From Ramlibacter tataouinensis (GTDB lineage Bacteria; Pseudomonadota; Gammaproteobacteria; Burkholderiales; Burkholderiaceae_C), in NCBI GenBank assembly GCA_002427815.1, contig DIZF01000063.1, positions 1 through 35,322 of the forward strand: a stretch of 35,322 nt of DNA. Reading direction: 5' to 3'. The translations under genes were made by a program, and so were the position numbers. Shown here piece by piece: positions 16,950 through 26,752 of this stretch. A model generated the notes under the pieces. The model ran no database searches. It was not told the DNA's origin and saw only the letters and a list, made by a program, of their open reading frames with translations. Every line of letters starts with the position of its first letter. Within the stretch, counting starts at the first letter, position 1.

Positions 16950-18067
16950 TAGAATCCCACGTCCTTGAACAGCACCGCGAACAGGGCGTCCACCAGGATC
17001 ACCACCGTGATCGAGGTCACCACGGAGGCAGTCGTTCCTTCGCCCAGGCTTTGCGTGTTGGGTTGCACGCGCAGGCCGAAGTGGCAGCCCACCAGCGCGA
17101 TCAGCACGCCGAACACCACCGACTTGCTGCTCGCCAGCACCAGGTTGTCCACGTTCACGGCCCGGGGCAGCGCCGTCATGAAAAAGGTCGGCGTGATGCC
17201 CAGGGACACATCCGCTGCCAGCATGCCACCGGCCAGCGCGCACAGCGTGGTCCACACGCTGATCAGGGGCATCACCAAGGCCAGCGCCATGGCGCGCGGC
17301 ATCACCAGCCGAAAGCTTTGCGAGATCCCCATTACCCGCATCGCGTCGAGTTCCTCGGTCACGCGCATCACACCGATCTGTGCCGTGATGGACGATCCCG
17401 AGCGCCCGGCGATGAGGATCGCCGCCAGCACGGGCCCGAGTTCGCGGATCAGGGCGACGCCCAGAATGTTGACGATGTAGGCATCGGCGCCGAATTGCTT
17501 CAACTGCTGCGCAGTGAGATAGGCCAGCACCACGCCGATCAGGAAGCCCACCAGGGCCGTGATCGGCAGTGCGGTGGCGCCGATTCGGTACAGGTGGCCG
17601 GAGAAGTCGCGCCAGGGGCCCTGATGCGGCGCGCGCGCCAGCTGGATCAGGTTCAGCACCAACTGGCCGATCAGGCGCACGAAAGACTTGACCTGCGTCA
17701 TGGCCCGCAGCACCGCCGCGCCCAGCCCCAGGTAACTGCGCCACCAGGTGGTGCGCTTGCGCACCGGCGGTGCAACGGTGAAGCGCGCCACGCGATCCAG
17801 CACGGCCTGATGCGCCGGCCGCAGTTCCAGCTGACCGGGCCACTGGCGGCCCCAATGGTCCCACAGCCATTGCGCGCCGATGTGGTCCAGTTGCTGGGCC
17901 TGGCTGAGGTCCCAGCCGGCTTGCCCCGCCGCCGGCGTCACGCTGGCTTCCAGCGCGTGCAGCAATCCCGGCCGGGCGAACTGCGCGGCCGTCCATTGGC
18001 CCAGCACGCGCATGCGTGCGCCATCCGGAGCGGGCTGCTGTTCGATGCGAGGCGTTGAATCCGGCAT
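16949..18067 (-). CDS. MlaE-family lipid ABC transporter permease with N-terminal STAS domain
   Basis: The 372-residue product joins an N-terminal STAS-like domain of about 100 residues (DLSQAQQLDHIGAQWLWDHW) to an MlaE-type permease with five or so membrane helices. The permease contains the coupling-loop motif EELDAMRVMGI that contacts the ATPase, and the conserved AGRSGSSITAQIG segment. In E. coli the STAS protein (MlaB) is separate and regulates the ATPase; here it is fused, as in many proteobacterial homologues. It is the first gene of the permease-ATPase-MlaD-lipoprotein operon and is divergent from the enoyl-CoA hydratase gene. Confidence 0.92.
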   Translation of the reverse strand: MPDSTPRIEQQPAPDGARMRVLGQWTAAQFARPGLLHALEASVTPAAGQAGWDLSQAQQLDHIGAQWLWDHWGRQWPGQLELRPAHQAVLDRVARFTVAPPVRKRTTWWRSYLGLGAAVLRAMTQVKSFVRLIGQLVLNLIQLARAPHQGPWRDFSGHLYRIGATALPITALVGFLIGVVLAYLTAQQLKQFGADAYIVNILGVALIRELGPVLAAILIAGRSGSSITAQIGVMRVTEELDAMRVMGISQSFRLVMPRAMALALVMPLISVWTTLCALAGGMLAADVSLGITPTFFMTALPRAVNVDNLVLASSKSVVFGVLIALVGCHFGLRVQPNTQSLGEGTTASVVTSITVVILVDALFAVLFKDVGF

Positions 18068-18185
18068 GACGCGGGGCGTCCTGGAGTTGAGCCTGCCATC
18101 CTAACTGCACAGCCTGAGCACGGCTGTAGGAAGATGCCCGGGCTTGCTGCCGCTGTCGTGACACGCGCGCCGCGCCGCCGGCGGG

Positions 18186-18205
18186 TATAAAGCCAGCACA
18201 ACCAG
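18186..18205 (+). promoter_or_regulatory. Possible -10 element and ribosome-binding site of the enoyl-CoA hydratase operon
   Basis: TATAAA (18186-18191) matches five of six -10 consensus bases, and AGGAG (about 18203-18207) precedes the ATG at 18214. No good -35 hexamer lies 16-18 bases upstream of the -10, so an activator or another sigma factor may be needed. The 146-base divergent interval to the MlaE gene holds nothing else I can identify. Confidence 0.4.
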
Positions 18206-18213
18206 GAGCGGCC

Positions 18214-18996
18214 ATGAGCGATTCAGCGTCCCCCCCCGAGCTGCGGGTCGAATCGCGCGGCCCGGTGCTCTGGCTCATCATCCAGCGTGAAGAGCGGCGC
18301 AATGCGATGAGCCATGGGGTACTGGCCGGTATGACCCAGGCCATCGACGCGGCGCAGGGCGACCGGTCCTTGCGGGCCATCGTGATCACGGGCACCGGCG
18401 ACAAGGCCTTTTGCGCCGGTGCCGACCTGCAGGCCGCCCAGGCCTTCACCAGCGATTATTCGGAGCCCTACGGCCATCTCGCCCTGCTGCTGCGGCGCGC
18501 CAAGGCCAGCAACCTGCCGCTGGTGGCACGCGTGAATGGCGCCTGCATGGCCGGCGGCATGGGCTTGCTTTCGATGTGCGACCTGGCGGTTGCCGCCAGC
18601 CACGCCGTGTTCGGCCTGCCCGAGGTCAAGGTCGGGGTGTTCCCGGCCCAGGTCCTGTCGGTTTTGCAGCACCTGGTGCCGCGGCGCCGCCTGGCCGAGA
18701 TGTGCCTGACCGGCGAGCCGCTCACGGCCGCGCAAGCACTGGAATACGGTCTGGTGAACTATGTGGACGACGACGTGGACGCCAAGCTCGACTGGCTGCT
18801 GCAGCGCATGCTGGACAAGTCCCCGGCAGCCATTCGCCGCGGGCTGTACACCATGAAGAAGATCGAAACCATGGGATTCGAGGAATCGATGTCATTCACC
18901 GAGAGCCAGATCGCCCTGTTCACGTTGACCGAGGACGCCAGGGAAGGCCAGCAGGCGTTCCAGCAAAAGCGCAAGCCGCAATGGACCGGGCGATGA
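18214..18996 (+). CDS. Enoyl-CoA hydratase/isomerase family protein
   Basis: The 260-residue crotonase-fold protein has the oxyanion-hole segments FCAGADLQ (about 66-73) and GACMAGGMGLL (108-118) and the active-site LPEVKVGVFP stretch with the conserved glutamate. It would hydrate or isomerise an enoyl-CoA in fatty-acid, terpenoid or branched-chain breakdown. The stop overlaps the AtuA start (ATGA), so the two are likely translated in a coupled way. This fits the acyclic-terpene/leucine type pathways in which AtuA proteins occur with enoyl-CoA hydratases. Confidence 0.92.
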   Translation: MSDSASPPELRVESRGPVLWLIIQREERRNAMSHGVLAGMTQAIDAAQGDRSLRAIVITGTGDKAFCAGADLQAAQAFTSDYSEPYGHLALLLRRAKASNLPLVARVNGACMAGGMGLLSMCDLAVAASHAVFGLPEVKVGVFPAQVLSVLQHLVPRRRLAEMCLTGEPLTAAQALEYGLVNYVDDDVDAKLDWLLQRMLDKSPAAIRRGLYTMKKIETMGFEESMSFTESQIALFTLTEDAREGQQAFQQKRKPQWTGR

Positions 18997-20774
18997 AGAC
19001 CGGGCCGGTGCGGATCGGCGGGGCCTCGGGCTTCTGGGGCGACAGCAGCGTGGGCGCTCCGCAGCTGGTGAGTCTGGGCCAGGTCGACTACCTGGTGTTC
19101 GACTACCTGGCCGAACTCACGATGTCGATCCTCGCCGCCGCGCGCAGCAAGGACCCCGAACTGGGCTATGCGACCGATTTCGTCACGGTGACGTTGAAGG
19201 CCATTCTCAAGGACGTGGCCGACCAGGGCATCCGCGTGATCAGCAACGCGGGCGGGGTCAATCCGCAAGCCTGTGCCCGGGCAATTGCGGCCCTGGCGGC
19301 CGAGCAGGGCATCGCCGTGCAAGTGGCCGTCGTGCTGGGCGACGATGTCATGCCGCTGATGCCCTGGCTGCGCAGCCAGGGCGTCAAGGAGCTGCAAAGC
19401 GGCGCTCCGCTGCCCGAACGGCTGCTCACGGCCAATGCCTACCTCGGCGCCCTGCCGGTCAAGCAGGCGCTCGACGCCGGGGCCCAGATCGTCGTGACCG
19501 GTCGCTGCGTGGACAGCGCCGTGACGCTGGGAGTCCTGATGCACGAATTCGGCTGGGGGCCGCAGGACTTCGACCTGTTGGCGCAGGGCAGCCTGGCCGG
19601 CCACATCATCGAATGCGGCTGCCAGGCCACCGGCGGCCTGCACACCGATTGGGAAGCGGTGCCCGACTGGGCGCACATCGGCTACCCGGTGATCGAGTGC
19701 AGCGCCGATGGCAGCTTCGTCGTCACCAAGCCGCCGGGGACCGGCGGTTTGGTCAACCCGGCGGTGATCAGCGAGCAGATGCTCTACGAAATCGGCGACC
19801 CGCGGCGCTACCTGCTGCCGGACGTGACCTGCGACTTCAGCCAGGTCCGGCTGCAAACCCTGGGCGAGCACAGGGTGCGCGTGCAGGGCGCGCGGGGACT
19901 GGCGCCGGGCCCGGCCTACAAGGTCTCGGCCACCTTCATGGACGGTTTTCGCTGCAGTGCGCAGTTGACCATCGTGGGCGTGGACGCGGCACGCAAGGCG
20001 CGGCGCACCGGCGAGGCCATTCTCGAGCGCACCCGGGAACTGTTTGCCCGGCACGGCCTGGCCGATTACCGGCGCACGCTGATCGAGGTGCTGGGCTCCG
20101 AGGAGAGCAACTTCGGGCCGCAGGCGCGCACCGGCGACGTCCGGGAGGCGGTACTGAGGGTGGCGGTCATGCACGGCCAGAAGGCCGCGCTGGAGCTGTT
20201 CGCGCGCGAGATCGCATCCGCAGGCACGTCCTGGTCACCCGGCACGACCGGAGCGGATGGCCGGCCGCGGCCTTCGCCTTCGATCCGGCAGTTCGGCTTC
20301 CTGCTGGACAAGGCACTGGTGGAACCTCGGGTGGCGCAGGACGACCGCGTCGAGCCGGTCGCAATCCCCACCGGCCAGGACCCGGTGCCGGCGCCTTGCG
20401 CCGCGCCTGAAGCGCCGGCGGCGCCATCCTTCGCCGGACCGCGCGTCGAGGTGCCGCTGATCCGCGTGGCCTGGGGCCGCAGCGGCGACAAGGGCGACAG
20501 CTCCAACATCGGCATCGTGGCGCGGCGCCCCGAGTGGTTGCCGCTGCTGCGTGAACAGTTGAGCGAGCGCCGGGTGGCCGCCTGGCTGGCGCACCGGGTC
20601 AAGGGCCAGGTGACGCGCTTCGACGTGCCGGGCATTCATGCGCTCAACTTCCTGTGCGCCGAGGCGCTCGACGGCGGCGGCATGGCCTCGCTGCGCAACG
20701 ATCCGCTGGGCAAGGGCATGGCGCAAATCCTCTTGTGCATGCCGGTCGAGGTTCCGGCCGACTGGTTGTCCTAG
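18993..20774 (+). CDS. Acyclic terpene utilisation AtuA-family protein
   Basis: The 593-residue product starts MKTGPVRIGGASGFWGDS, the characteristic opening of the DUF1446/AtuA family. The N-terminal domain extends to about 450 (VDYLVFDYLAELTMSILA, ISNAGGVNP, VTGRCVDSAVTLG, GHIIECGCQATGG). After a Pro/Ala-rich linker (about 450-480) there is a C-terminal ferredoxin-fold domain with WGRSGDKGDSSNIGIVAR, giving the two-domain form. AtuA is required for citronellol/geraniol catabolism in Pseudomonas but its biochemical role is unknown. The start is fixed by the ATGA overlap with the enoyl-CoA hydratase; upstream open frame has no similarity. Confidence 0.9.
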   Translation: MKTGPVRIGGASGFWGDSSVGAPQLVSLGQVDYLVFDYLAELTMSILAAARSKDPELGYATDFVTVTLKAILKDVADQGIRVISNAGGVNPQACARAIAALAAEQGIAVQVAVVLGDDVMPLMPWLRSQGVKELQSGAPLPERLLTANAYLGALPVKQALDAGAQIVVTGRCVDSAVTLGVLMHEFGWGPQDFDLLAQGSLAGHIIECGCQATGGLHTDWEAVPDWAHIGYPVIECSADGSFVVTKPPGTGGLVNPAVISEQMLYEIGDPRRYLLPDVTCDFSQVRLQTLGEHRVRVQGARGLAPGPAYKVSATFMDGFRCSAQLTIVGVDAARKARRTGEAILERTRELFARHGLADYRRTLIEVLGSEESNFGPQARTGDVREAVLRVAVMHGQKAALELFAREIASAGTSWSPGTTGADGRPRPSPSIRQFGFLLDKALVEPRVAQDDRVEPVAIPTGQDPVPAPCAAPEAPAAPSFAGPRVEVPLIRVAWGRSGDKGDSSNIGIVARRPEWLPLLREQLSERRVAAWLAHRVKGQVTRFDVPGIHALNFLCAEALDGGGMASLRNDPLGKGMAQILLCMPVEVPADWLS

Positions 20775-20796
20775 CTGCGGCGCCGGCGTCGCCTGA

Positions 20797-20824
20797 TTTT
20801 CAAGGCCCGCTGCCGCGCTAGACT
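20797..20824 (+). promoter_or_regulatory. Weak candidate promoter upstream of mmsA
   Basis: TTTTCA (20797-20802) and TAGACT (20819-20824) are spaced by 16 bases in the 80-base gap between the AtuA gene and mmsA. Each hexamer is only a moderate match. It may provide separate expression of the mmsA-GH-GMC part. An AGGA site lies 10 bases before the mmsA ATG. Confidence 0.35.
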
Positions 20825-20854
20825 GGCGACATTGCCCCATAGGAAACCGTCCCC

Positions 20855-22392
<1,538 letters not shown>

Positions 22393-22396
<4 letters not shown>

Positions 22397-24240
22397 GAGG
22401 GCGATCGCGCCGGGCCCTTGACGCGCTGCTGCGCGGCGCCGCCATCCTGCTGCTGGCGTCGCACGCGCTGACGGGCGCAGCGGCGCAGCCGCGCAAGCCA
22501 CTGTTCCTCACGCCGGTCATCGAAGGCCTGCTGATCTGCGACGACCTGAAGAACAACGAGAACCGGCACCTCATCGAATCCAATTCGTACTGCACGGCCA
22601 ACGGCCGCAACGGGGTCAAGGCCGCCTCCGCGCTGTTGGACGAACTGGAGCCGGGCGGCCCCAAGGGCGCCGTGCAGGTCGGCTACACCATCACCGTGCA
22701 GCTGCTGGGCCTCTACCGGTTGCGCGAGGGCCGCTGGGTCATCGACGAAAGCCGCGTCGACCGTGTCATGGACGTCCTGGAGCAGATCAAGCGGCCCGCG
22801 GTGCTGTACCTGGCGGCGAACCACTTCGACACGCCCGGGGCGATCACCGAAACACTGGAGTCCGATCCGCTCAACCTGATGCACCTGGCCGACGGCAGCG
22901 TGCCGCGCTCCACCTATTTCGGCTACAAGGTCGTGCCCTACACCCTGCAGACCGATGAGGCCATTCCCATCAACCGCTACCGGTTCGGGGCACTGCGCCA
23001 TATCGCGAAGCGCATCGCCGCGCTGCCGCAGGCCACACGCGATCGCCTGGTGGCCATCACACTGGCCGGCGAAGTGCACCAGATGTTCCCGGACTTCCAG
23101 AACGGCATGGGCAACTACGACCAGGTGCGCGTCACCGACTACAGCCCGCAATCGATCGCGGGCTTTCGTGCCTGGCTGCGCCGCAAGTACGGCTCGCTGC
23201 AGCGGTTCAACGAGGCAACGGGAGGCGCCTTCCGCTCCTTCGATGAAGTGCCGGCGCCCTCGAAGAACGTGTTGGCACAGGCGGGAGACAGGACGCAGCA
23301 CTTCGACGGATTTGCCGACGGCCGGGTACCGGTGAGCGGCTGGCTGTGGGATCCGCAGCGGCGGGTGAGCACCCTGGAACTGCGCGTGGACGGGCAACGG
23401 GTGGCCGAGATGGCGCGCGACTTCAACCGGCTCGACGTCTACCGCGCACTGGATGCGGTGGACGATCCGAGCGTAGGATTCCGGCACGATATCGACTTTT
23501 CCCGCTGGGCGCCGGGCACCTACGCGTTGCAGGTGGTAGCCCGCACACCTGCCGCGGACTATGAGCTGGGGCAGACCACCCTGGTGGTCGCGGCCGGTCC
23601 GGCGGGCACGCGTGCGGCCTCACCGACCCACACGGCCAAGCCCGCGAAGCTGCCCAAGCTGGGCGCGCTGGCAGGCGTGAAGTCATCGCTGGACCTGCCC
23701 AAGACCACGCAGCAGGTGCTGTTCAATCCGCTGGCGCGCGACTGGAACAGCTACCGGTCCTGGCAGGTGAACGCCTTCATCGCCAGGTTTCACGAGGTGG
23801 CCCGCGCTGCGGGACTGCCGGCCGACAAGCTGTATTCGCACCAGATCGTCGTGCGGGTCAATTCGACCTGGAACCCGCAGTTCTTCGCCAGCGATGCCAG
23901 CGTGGGGGCCGAGCTGCCCTGGAAGCAGGGATTCAATACCTATGGCGGCGCGGCGGGCAGTACGTGGACCGCACGCTTCGTGCGTGAGCATCATCTCAGC
24001 GACTACGGCGTGCCCGAGTTCCACCCGCAGCAATGGAAACGTCCCGATGCAGCGCGCAAGGCGCTGGCGCTGCACCAGCAGCTGGGCGCGCGCTTCGTCA
24101 GCCCTTACTATCTGTCCGTGATCGCCGATCGCAACCTGAAGACCGGGGCCACGCTCAACCGGATGGAAATTCGTCCCAACAACACGCTGGACGGCTCCGA
24201 CCAGCTGTTCCGGGCCATTCGCGAAATGGCGGCGCAATGA
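22393..24240 (+). CDS. Secreted glycoside-hydrolase-like TIM-barrel protein with inserted beta domain
   Basis: The 615-residue protein has a signal peptide (hydrophobic core 14-28, cleavage near 31). Residues about 36-290 look like the first part of a clan-A glycoside hydrolase barrel; FRAWLRRKYGSLQRFNEATG resembles the GH42 segment after the acid/base residue. The candidate acid/base is Glu227 in LAGEVHQMFPDF, preceded by Gly rather than the Asn usual in clan A. Residues about 305-390 form a beta domain (VSGWLWDP...LRVDGQRV...PGTYALQVVA) found as accessory modules elsewhere. A second barrel-like part (410-615) follows. Both ends overlap neighbours by ATGA. Function and substrate unknown. Confidence 0.72.
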
Positions 24241-25913
24241 ATGACACCACCTTCGACTACATCGTCATCGGAGCCGGAACCGCCGGCTGCCTGCTGGCCA
24301 ACCGCTTGTCGGCCGACCCGTCGAAAAGGGTGCTGCTGCTCGAAGCCGGGCGGCGCGACGACTATCACTGGATCCACATCCCCGTGGGCTATCTGTATTG
24401 CATCGGCAACCCGCGCACCGACTGGCTGTACCAGACGGAGTCCGACGCCGGCCTGAACGGACGCCAGCTGCGCTACCCGCGCGGCAAGACGCTGGGCGGC
24501 TGTTCCAGCATCAATGGCATGATCTACATGAGGGGCCAGGCCCGCGATTACGACAGCTGGGCGCAGCTCACCGGCGACGCGAGCTGGACCTGGGACAACT
24601 GCCTGCCGCATTTCAAGAAGCACGAGGACGACTATCGCGGCGCCGATGCGGCGCACGGCGCTGGCGGCGAATGGCGGGTGGAACGCCAGCGCCTGCGCTG
24701 GGACATCCTGGACGCATTCGCCCGGGCCGCTCAGGAGGCGGGCATTCCGCGCACCGACGACTTCAACCGCGGCGACAACGAAGGCGTGGGTTACTTCCTG
24801 GTGAACCAGAAGAACGGCTGGCGCTGGAACACAGCCAAGGCCTTCCTGCGGCCGACCTGCTATGGACGGCCCAATTTCGAGATGTGGACATCCGCCCACG
24901 TCACCCGGCTGGTAATCGAGGCGCAGCCGGACGGCAGCAAACGCTGCACCGGTGTGCAAGTCTGGACCGGCGAGGAGATGGCCACCTTGCATGCCGAGCG
25001 CGAAGTCCTCCTCAGCGCGGGGAGCATCGGATCGCCGCAAATTCTGCAGCTGTCGGGCATCGGCCCCGGCGACTTGCTGCGGCAGCACGGCATACCGCTG
25101 GTGCACGAGTTGCCGGGCGTGGGCGCGAACCTGCAGGACCACCTGCAGATCCGGGCGGTATTCAAGGTCAGCGGCGTCACCACGCTGAACACCATGGCCA
25201 ACAGCTGGTGGGGCAAGGCCCGGATCGGGCTCGAATATGCGATCAGGCGCAGCGGCCCGATGAGCATGGCGCCGTCGCAGCTGGGAGCTTTCACCCGCAG
25301 CTCGCCGGACATGCCCTATCCCAACATCGAGTACCACGTGCAACCCCTGAGCCTGGATGCGTTCGGCGAGCCCTTGCACGACTTCAACGCCTTCACTGCG
25401 AGCGTGTGCAATCTCAATCCCACGAGCCGGGGTTCGGTGCGCATCCGCAGCAACAGGTTCGAGGACGCGCCGCTGATCGCGCCGAATTACCTGAGCACGC
25501 CCGAAGACCGCCAGGTAGCGGCCGATTCGCTGCGTCTGACGCGCGTGATCGTGGCGCAGCCCGCGCTGAGCAAGTACCAGCCGCGCGAATGGCGACCCGG
25601 GCCGCAGTACCAGAGCGACGAAGAACTGGCGCGGCTGGCCGGCGATATCGCCACCACCATTTTTCACCCGGTCGGCACCACGAAGATGGGGCCCGACAAG
25701 GATCCGATGGCGGTGCTCGATTCGCAGTTGCGGGTGCGCGGCATTCACGGACTGCGGGTGGTCGACGCGGGCGCGATGCCCACCATCACCAGCGGCAACA
25801 CCAACTCGCCGACACTGATGATGGCGGAGAAAGCCGCCGGGTGGATCGTGGACGACGCCCGCCCGTCCGCCTCCGCAGCAACGGCAGGAAGCGTCGCCCG
25901 CGCCGCGCAATAA
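24237..25913 (+). CDS. GMC-family FAD-dependent oxidoreductase (choline dehydrogenase-like)
   Basis: The 558-residue flavoprotein begins with the FAD dinucleotide motif VIGAGTAGCLLANRLS (GAGTAG at 12-17), then GMC signature 1 (YPRGKTLGGCSSINGMIYMRG) and signature 2 (GSIGSPQILQLSGIG). The active-site His lies in FHPVGTTKMG (about 477) and the paired Asn in SGNTNSPTLMM. Such enzymes oxidise primary or secondary alcohols to aldehydes or ketones. The product could feed the MmsA-type aldehyde dehydrogenase two genes upstream. There is no obvious signal peptide. The ATG overlaps the stop of the GH-like gene. The last 20 residues are Ala/Ser-rich. Confidence 0.93.
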   Translation: MNDTTFDYIVIGAGTAGCLLANRLSADPSKRVLLLEAGRRDDYHWIHIPVGYLYCIGNPRTDWLYQTESDAGLNGRQLRYPRGKTLGGCSSINGMIYMRGQARDYDSWAQLTGDASWTWDNCLPHFKKHEDDYRGADAAHGAGGEWRVERQRLRWDILDAFARAAQEAGIPRTDDFNRGDNEGVGYFLVNQKNGWRWNTAKAFLRPTCYGRPNFEMWTSAHVTRLVIEAQPDGSKRCTGVQVWTGEEMATLHAEREVLLSAGSIGSPQILQLSGIGPGDLLRQHGIPLVHELPGVGANLQDHLQIRAVFKVSGVTTLNTMANSWWGKARIGLEYAIRRSGPMSMAPSQLGAFTRSSPDMPYPNIEYHVQPLSLDAFGEPLHDFNAFTASVCNLNPTSRGSVRIRSNRFEDAPLIAPNYLSTPEDRQVAADSLRLTRVIVAQPALSKYQPREWRPGPQYQSDEELARLAGDIATTIFHPVGTTKMGPDKDPMAVLDSQLRVRGIHGLRVVDAGAMPTITSGNTNSPTLMMAEKAAGWIVDDARPSASAATAGSVARAAQ

Positions 25914-25939
25914 ACGCACGGTCGTACTTTTTTCGTTCC

Positions 25940-26098
25940 CGGCACGGGGCGGGAAAATCCCGATGCCAGCAGAATGTCCCGGGGCTAGAGTCCGTGCACT
26001 CGCAGGACGGGCCCGAGGGTCCGCGAGGGCGAGGGACCGAGGAGACATCCCCCAGAACACTACAAAATTTTTTTCAGGCATCCCACGAGATGCCGCTG
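25940..26098 (+). other. Structured intergenic region after the GMC gene, possible RNA
   Basis: The interval between the GMC stop and the next gene is 260 bases. It contains several potential hairpins: GGGA-AAA-TCCC nested in GGCA/TGCC, GTCC...GGAC pairs within 25990-26035, and GGCATC-CCACGA-GATGCC near 26077-26094, just before a strong terminator. No ORF of note is present. It may be a 3' untranslated region, or an independent sRNA; I found no convincing promoter. Confidence 0.35.
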
Positions 26099-26101
26099 CA
26101 A

Positions 26102-26129
26102 GGCGCCGCTGATAGCGGCGCCTTTTTTT
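26102..26129 (+). terminator. Rho-independent terminator downstream of the GMC gene
   Basis: A perfect 9-bp stem (26102-26110 with 26114-26122, three-base loop) is followed by seven T residues (26123-26129). It ends transcription rightwards, presumably of the hydratase-to-GMC operon or of an RNA encoded in the preceding interval. Confidence 0.88.
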
Positions 26130-26173
26130 GTCCCACTTCTCCGGCCGGGGTCCGAGCCGATAATTCGCGCATC

Positions 26174-26710
26174 ATGGACGACATCGTGCGCCAGGCCATC
26201 GCGAAGTGGCCCAATGTTCCCCACTGCTTCGGCTGGCTCGGACTGGATGCACGCGGCAACTGGTACATGCGCGACGACGCGGTACAAGCCGCAGGTCCGT
26301 TCCCGCAAAGCAAGGGTTCGCTGCTCAGGCACGAGAAGCTCATCGATTTCATCCAGCGTAACTACGAGCACGACGCCGACGGCCAGTGGTTCTTCCAGAA
26401 CGGCCCGCAGCGGGTGTATGTCGAACTCGAGATCACGCCACTGGTCTGGCGCCTGGGTGCGGGATTCAGCGTGACGGCGCACACCGGCCAGCCAGCCCAG
26501 CCGCGGCGCGCTGGCGTGGATGAGCTGGGCCGGCTTTACCTGGATACCGATCTGGGCTTTGGCCTGGTGCACACGCTCGACATGGAGCAAGCCAGCGAAG
26601 CCGTCGAACAGGGCCTGTGGACACCCGAAGAGATGATGGCGGCGGAATTACCGCAGCGCTTCGGCTATGTCTGCAGTCCGGCGGCCAGGCGGCAAGCAGC
26701 GGGAGCATGA
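26174..26710 (+). CDS. Conserved hypothetical protein (DUF2946-like of Burkholderiales)
   Basis: The 178-residue soluble protein starts MDDIVRQAIAKWPNVPHCFG and continues WLGLDARGNWYMRDD, with GSLLRHEKLIDFIQRNYEHD and WFFQNGPQRVYVELE. I recall near-identical N-terminal sequences from Burkholderiales proteins labelled DUF2946, but no function is known and the name should be verified. No signal or membrane helix is seen. The start is set by this conserved opening; the frame is open far upstream through the GMC gene without similarity. GATAAT at 26159-26164 lies so close to the ATG that the mRNA may be leaderless, and no Shine-Dalgarno is visible. Confidence 0.8.
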   Translation: MDDIVRQAIAKWPNVPHCFGWLGLDARGNWYMRDDAVQAAGPFPQSKGSLLRHEKLIDFIQRNYEHDADGQWFFQNGPQRVYVELEITPLVWRLGAGFSVTAHTGQPAQPRRAGVDELGRLYLDTDLGFGLVHTLDMEQASEAVEQGLWTPEEMMAAELPQRFGYVCSPAARRQAAGA

Positions 26711-26738
26711 AAAAGCCGGTCGACGACCGGCTTTTTTT
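26709..26738. terminator. Bidirectional terminator between the hypothetical gene and cytochrome c
   Basis: AGCCGGT (26714-26720) and ACCGGCT (26726-26732) form a GC-rich stem with an A-run on the left and a run of seven T on the right. It can terminate the plus-strand gene ending at 26710 and, reading the other way, the minus-strand cytochrome gene ending at 26753. Confidence 0.85.
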
Positions 26739-26752
26739 GGCACTGTCGCTGC

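Noticed and set aside
16950..18449. Upstream extension of the MlaF-like ATPase frame to 773 codons
   Set aside because: The added region is out-of-frame translation of the MlaE gene and antisense of the hydratase gene; the ATPase itself begins at the GTG overlapping the permease stop.
18759..20174. 471-codon minus-strand frame opposite the AtuA gene
   Set aside because: Shadow of the AtuA frame with no domain pattern.
24108..26081. 657-codon minus-strand frame opposite the GMC gene
   Set aside because: No family features; the plus strand shows complete GMC signatures.
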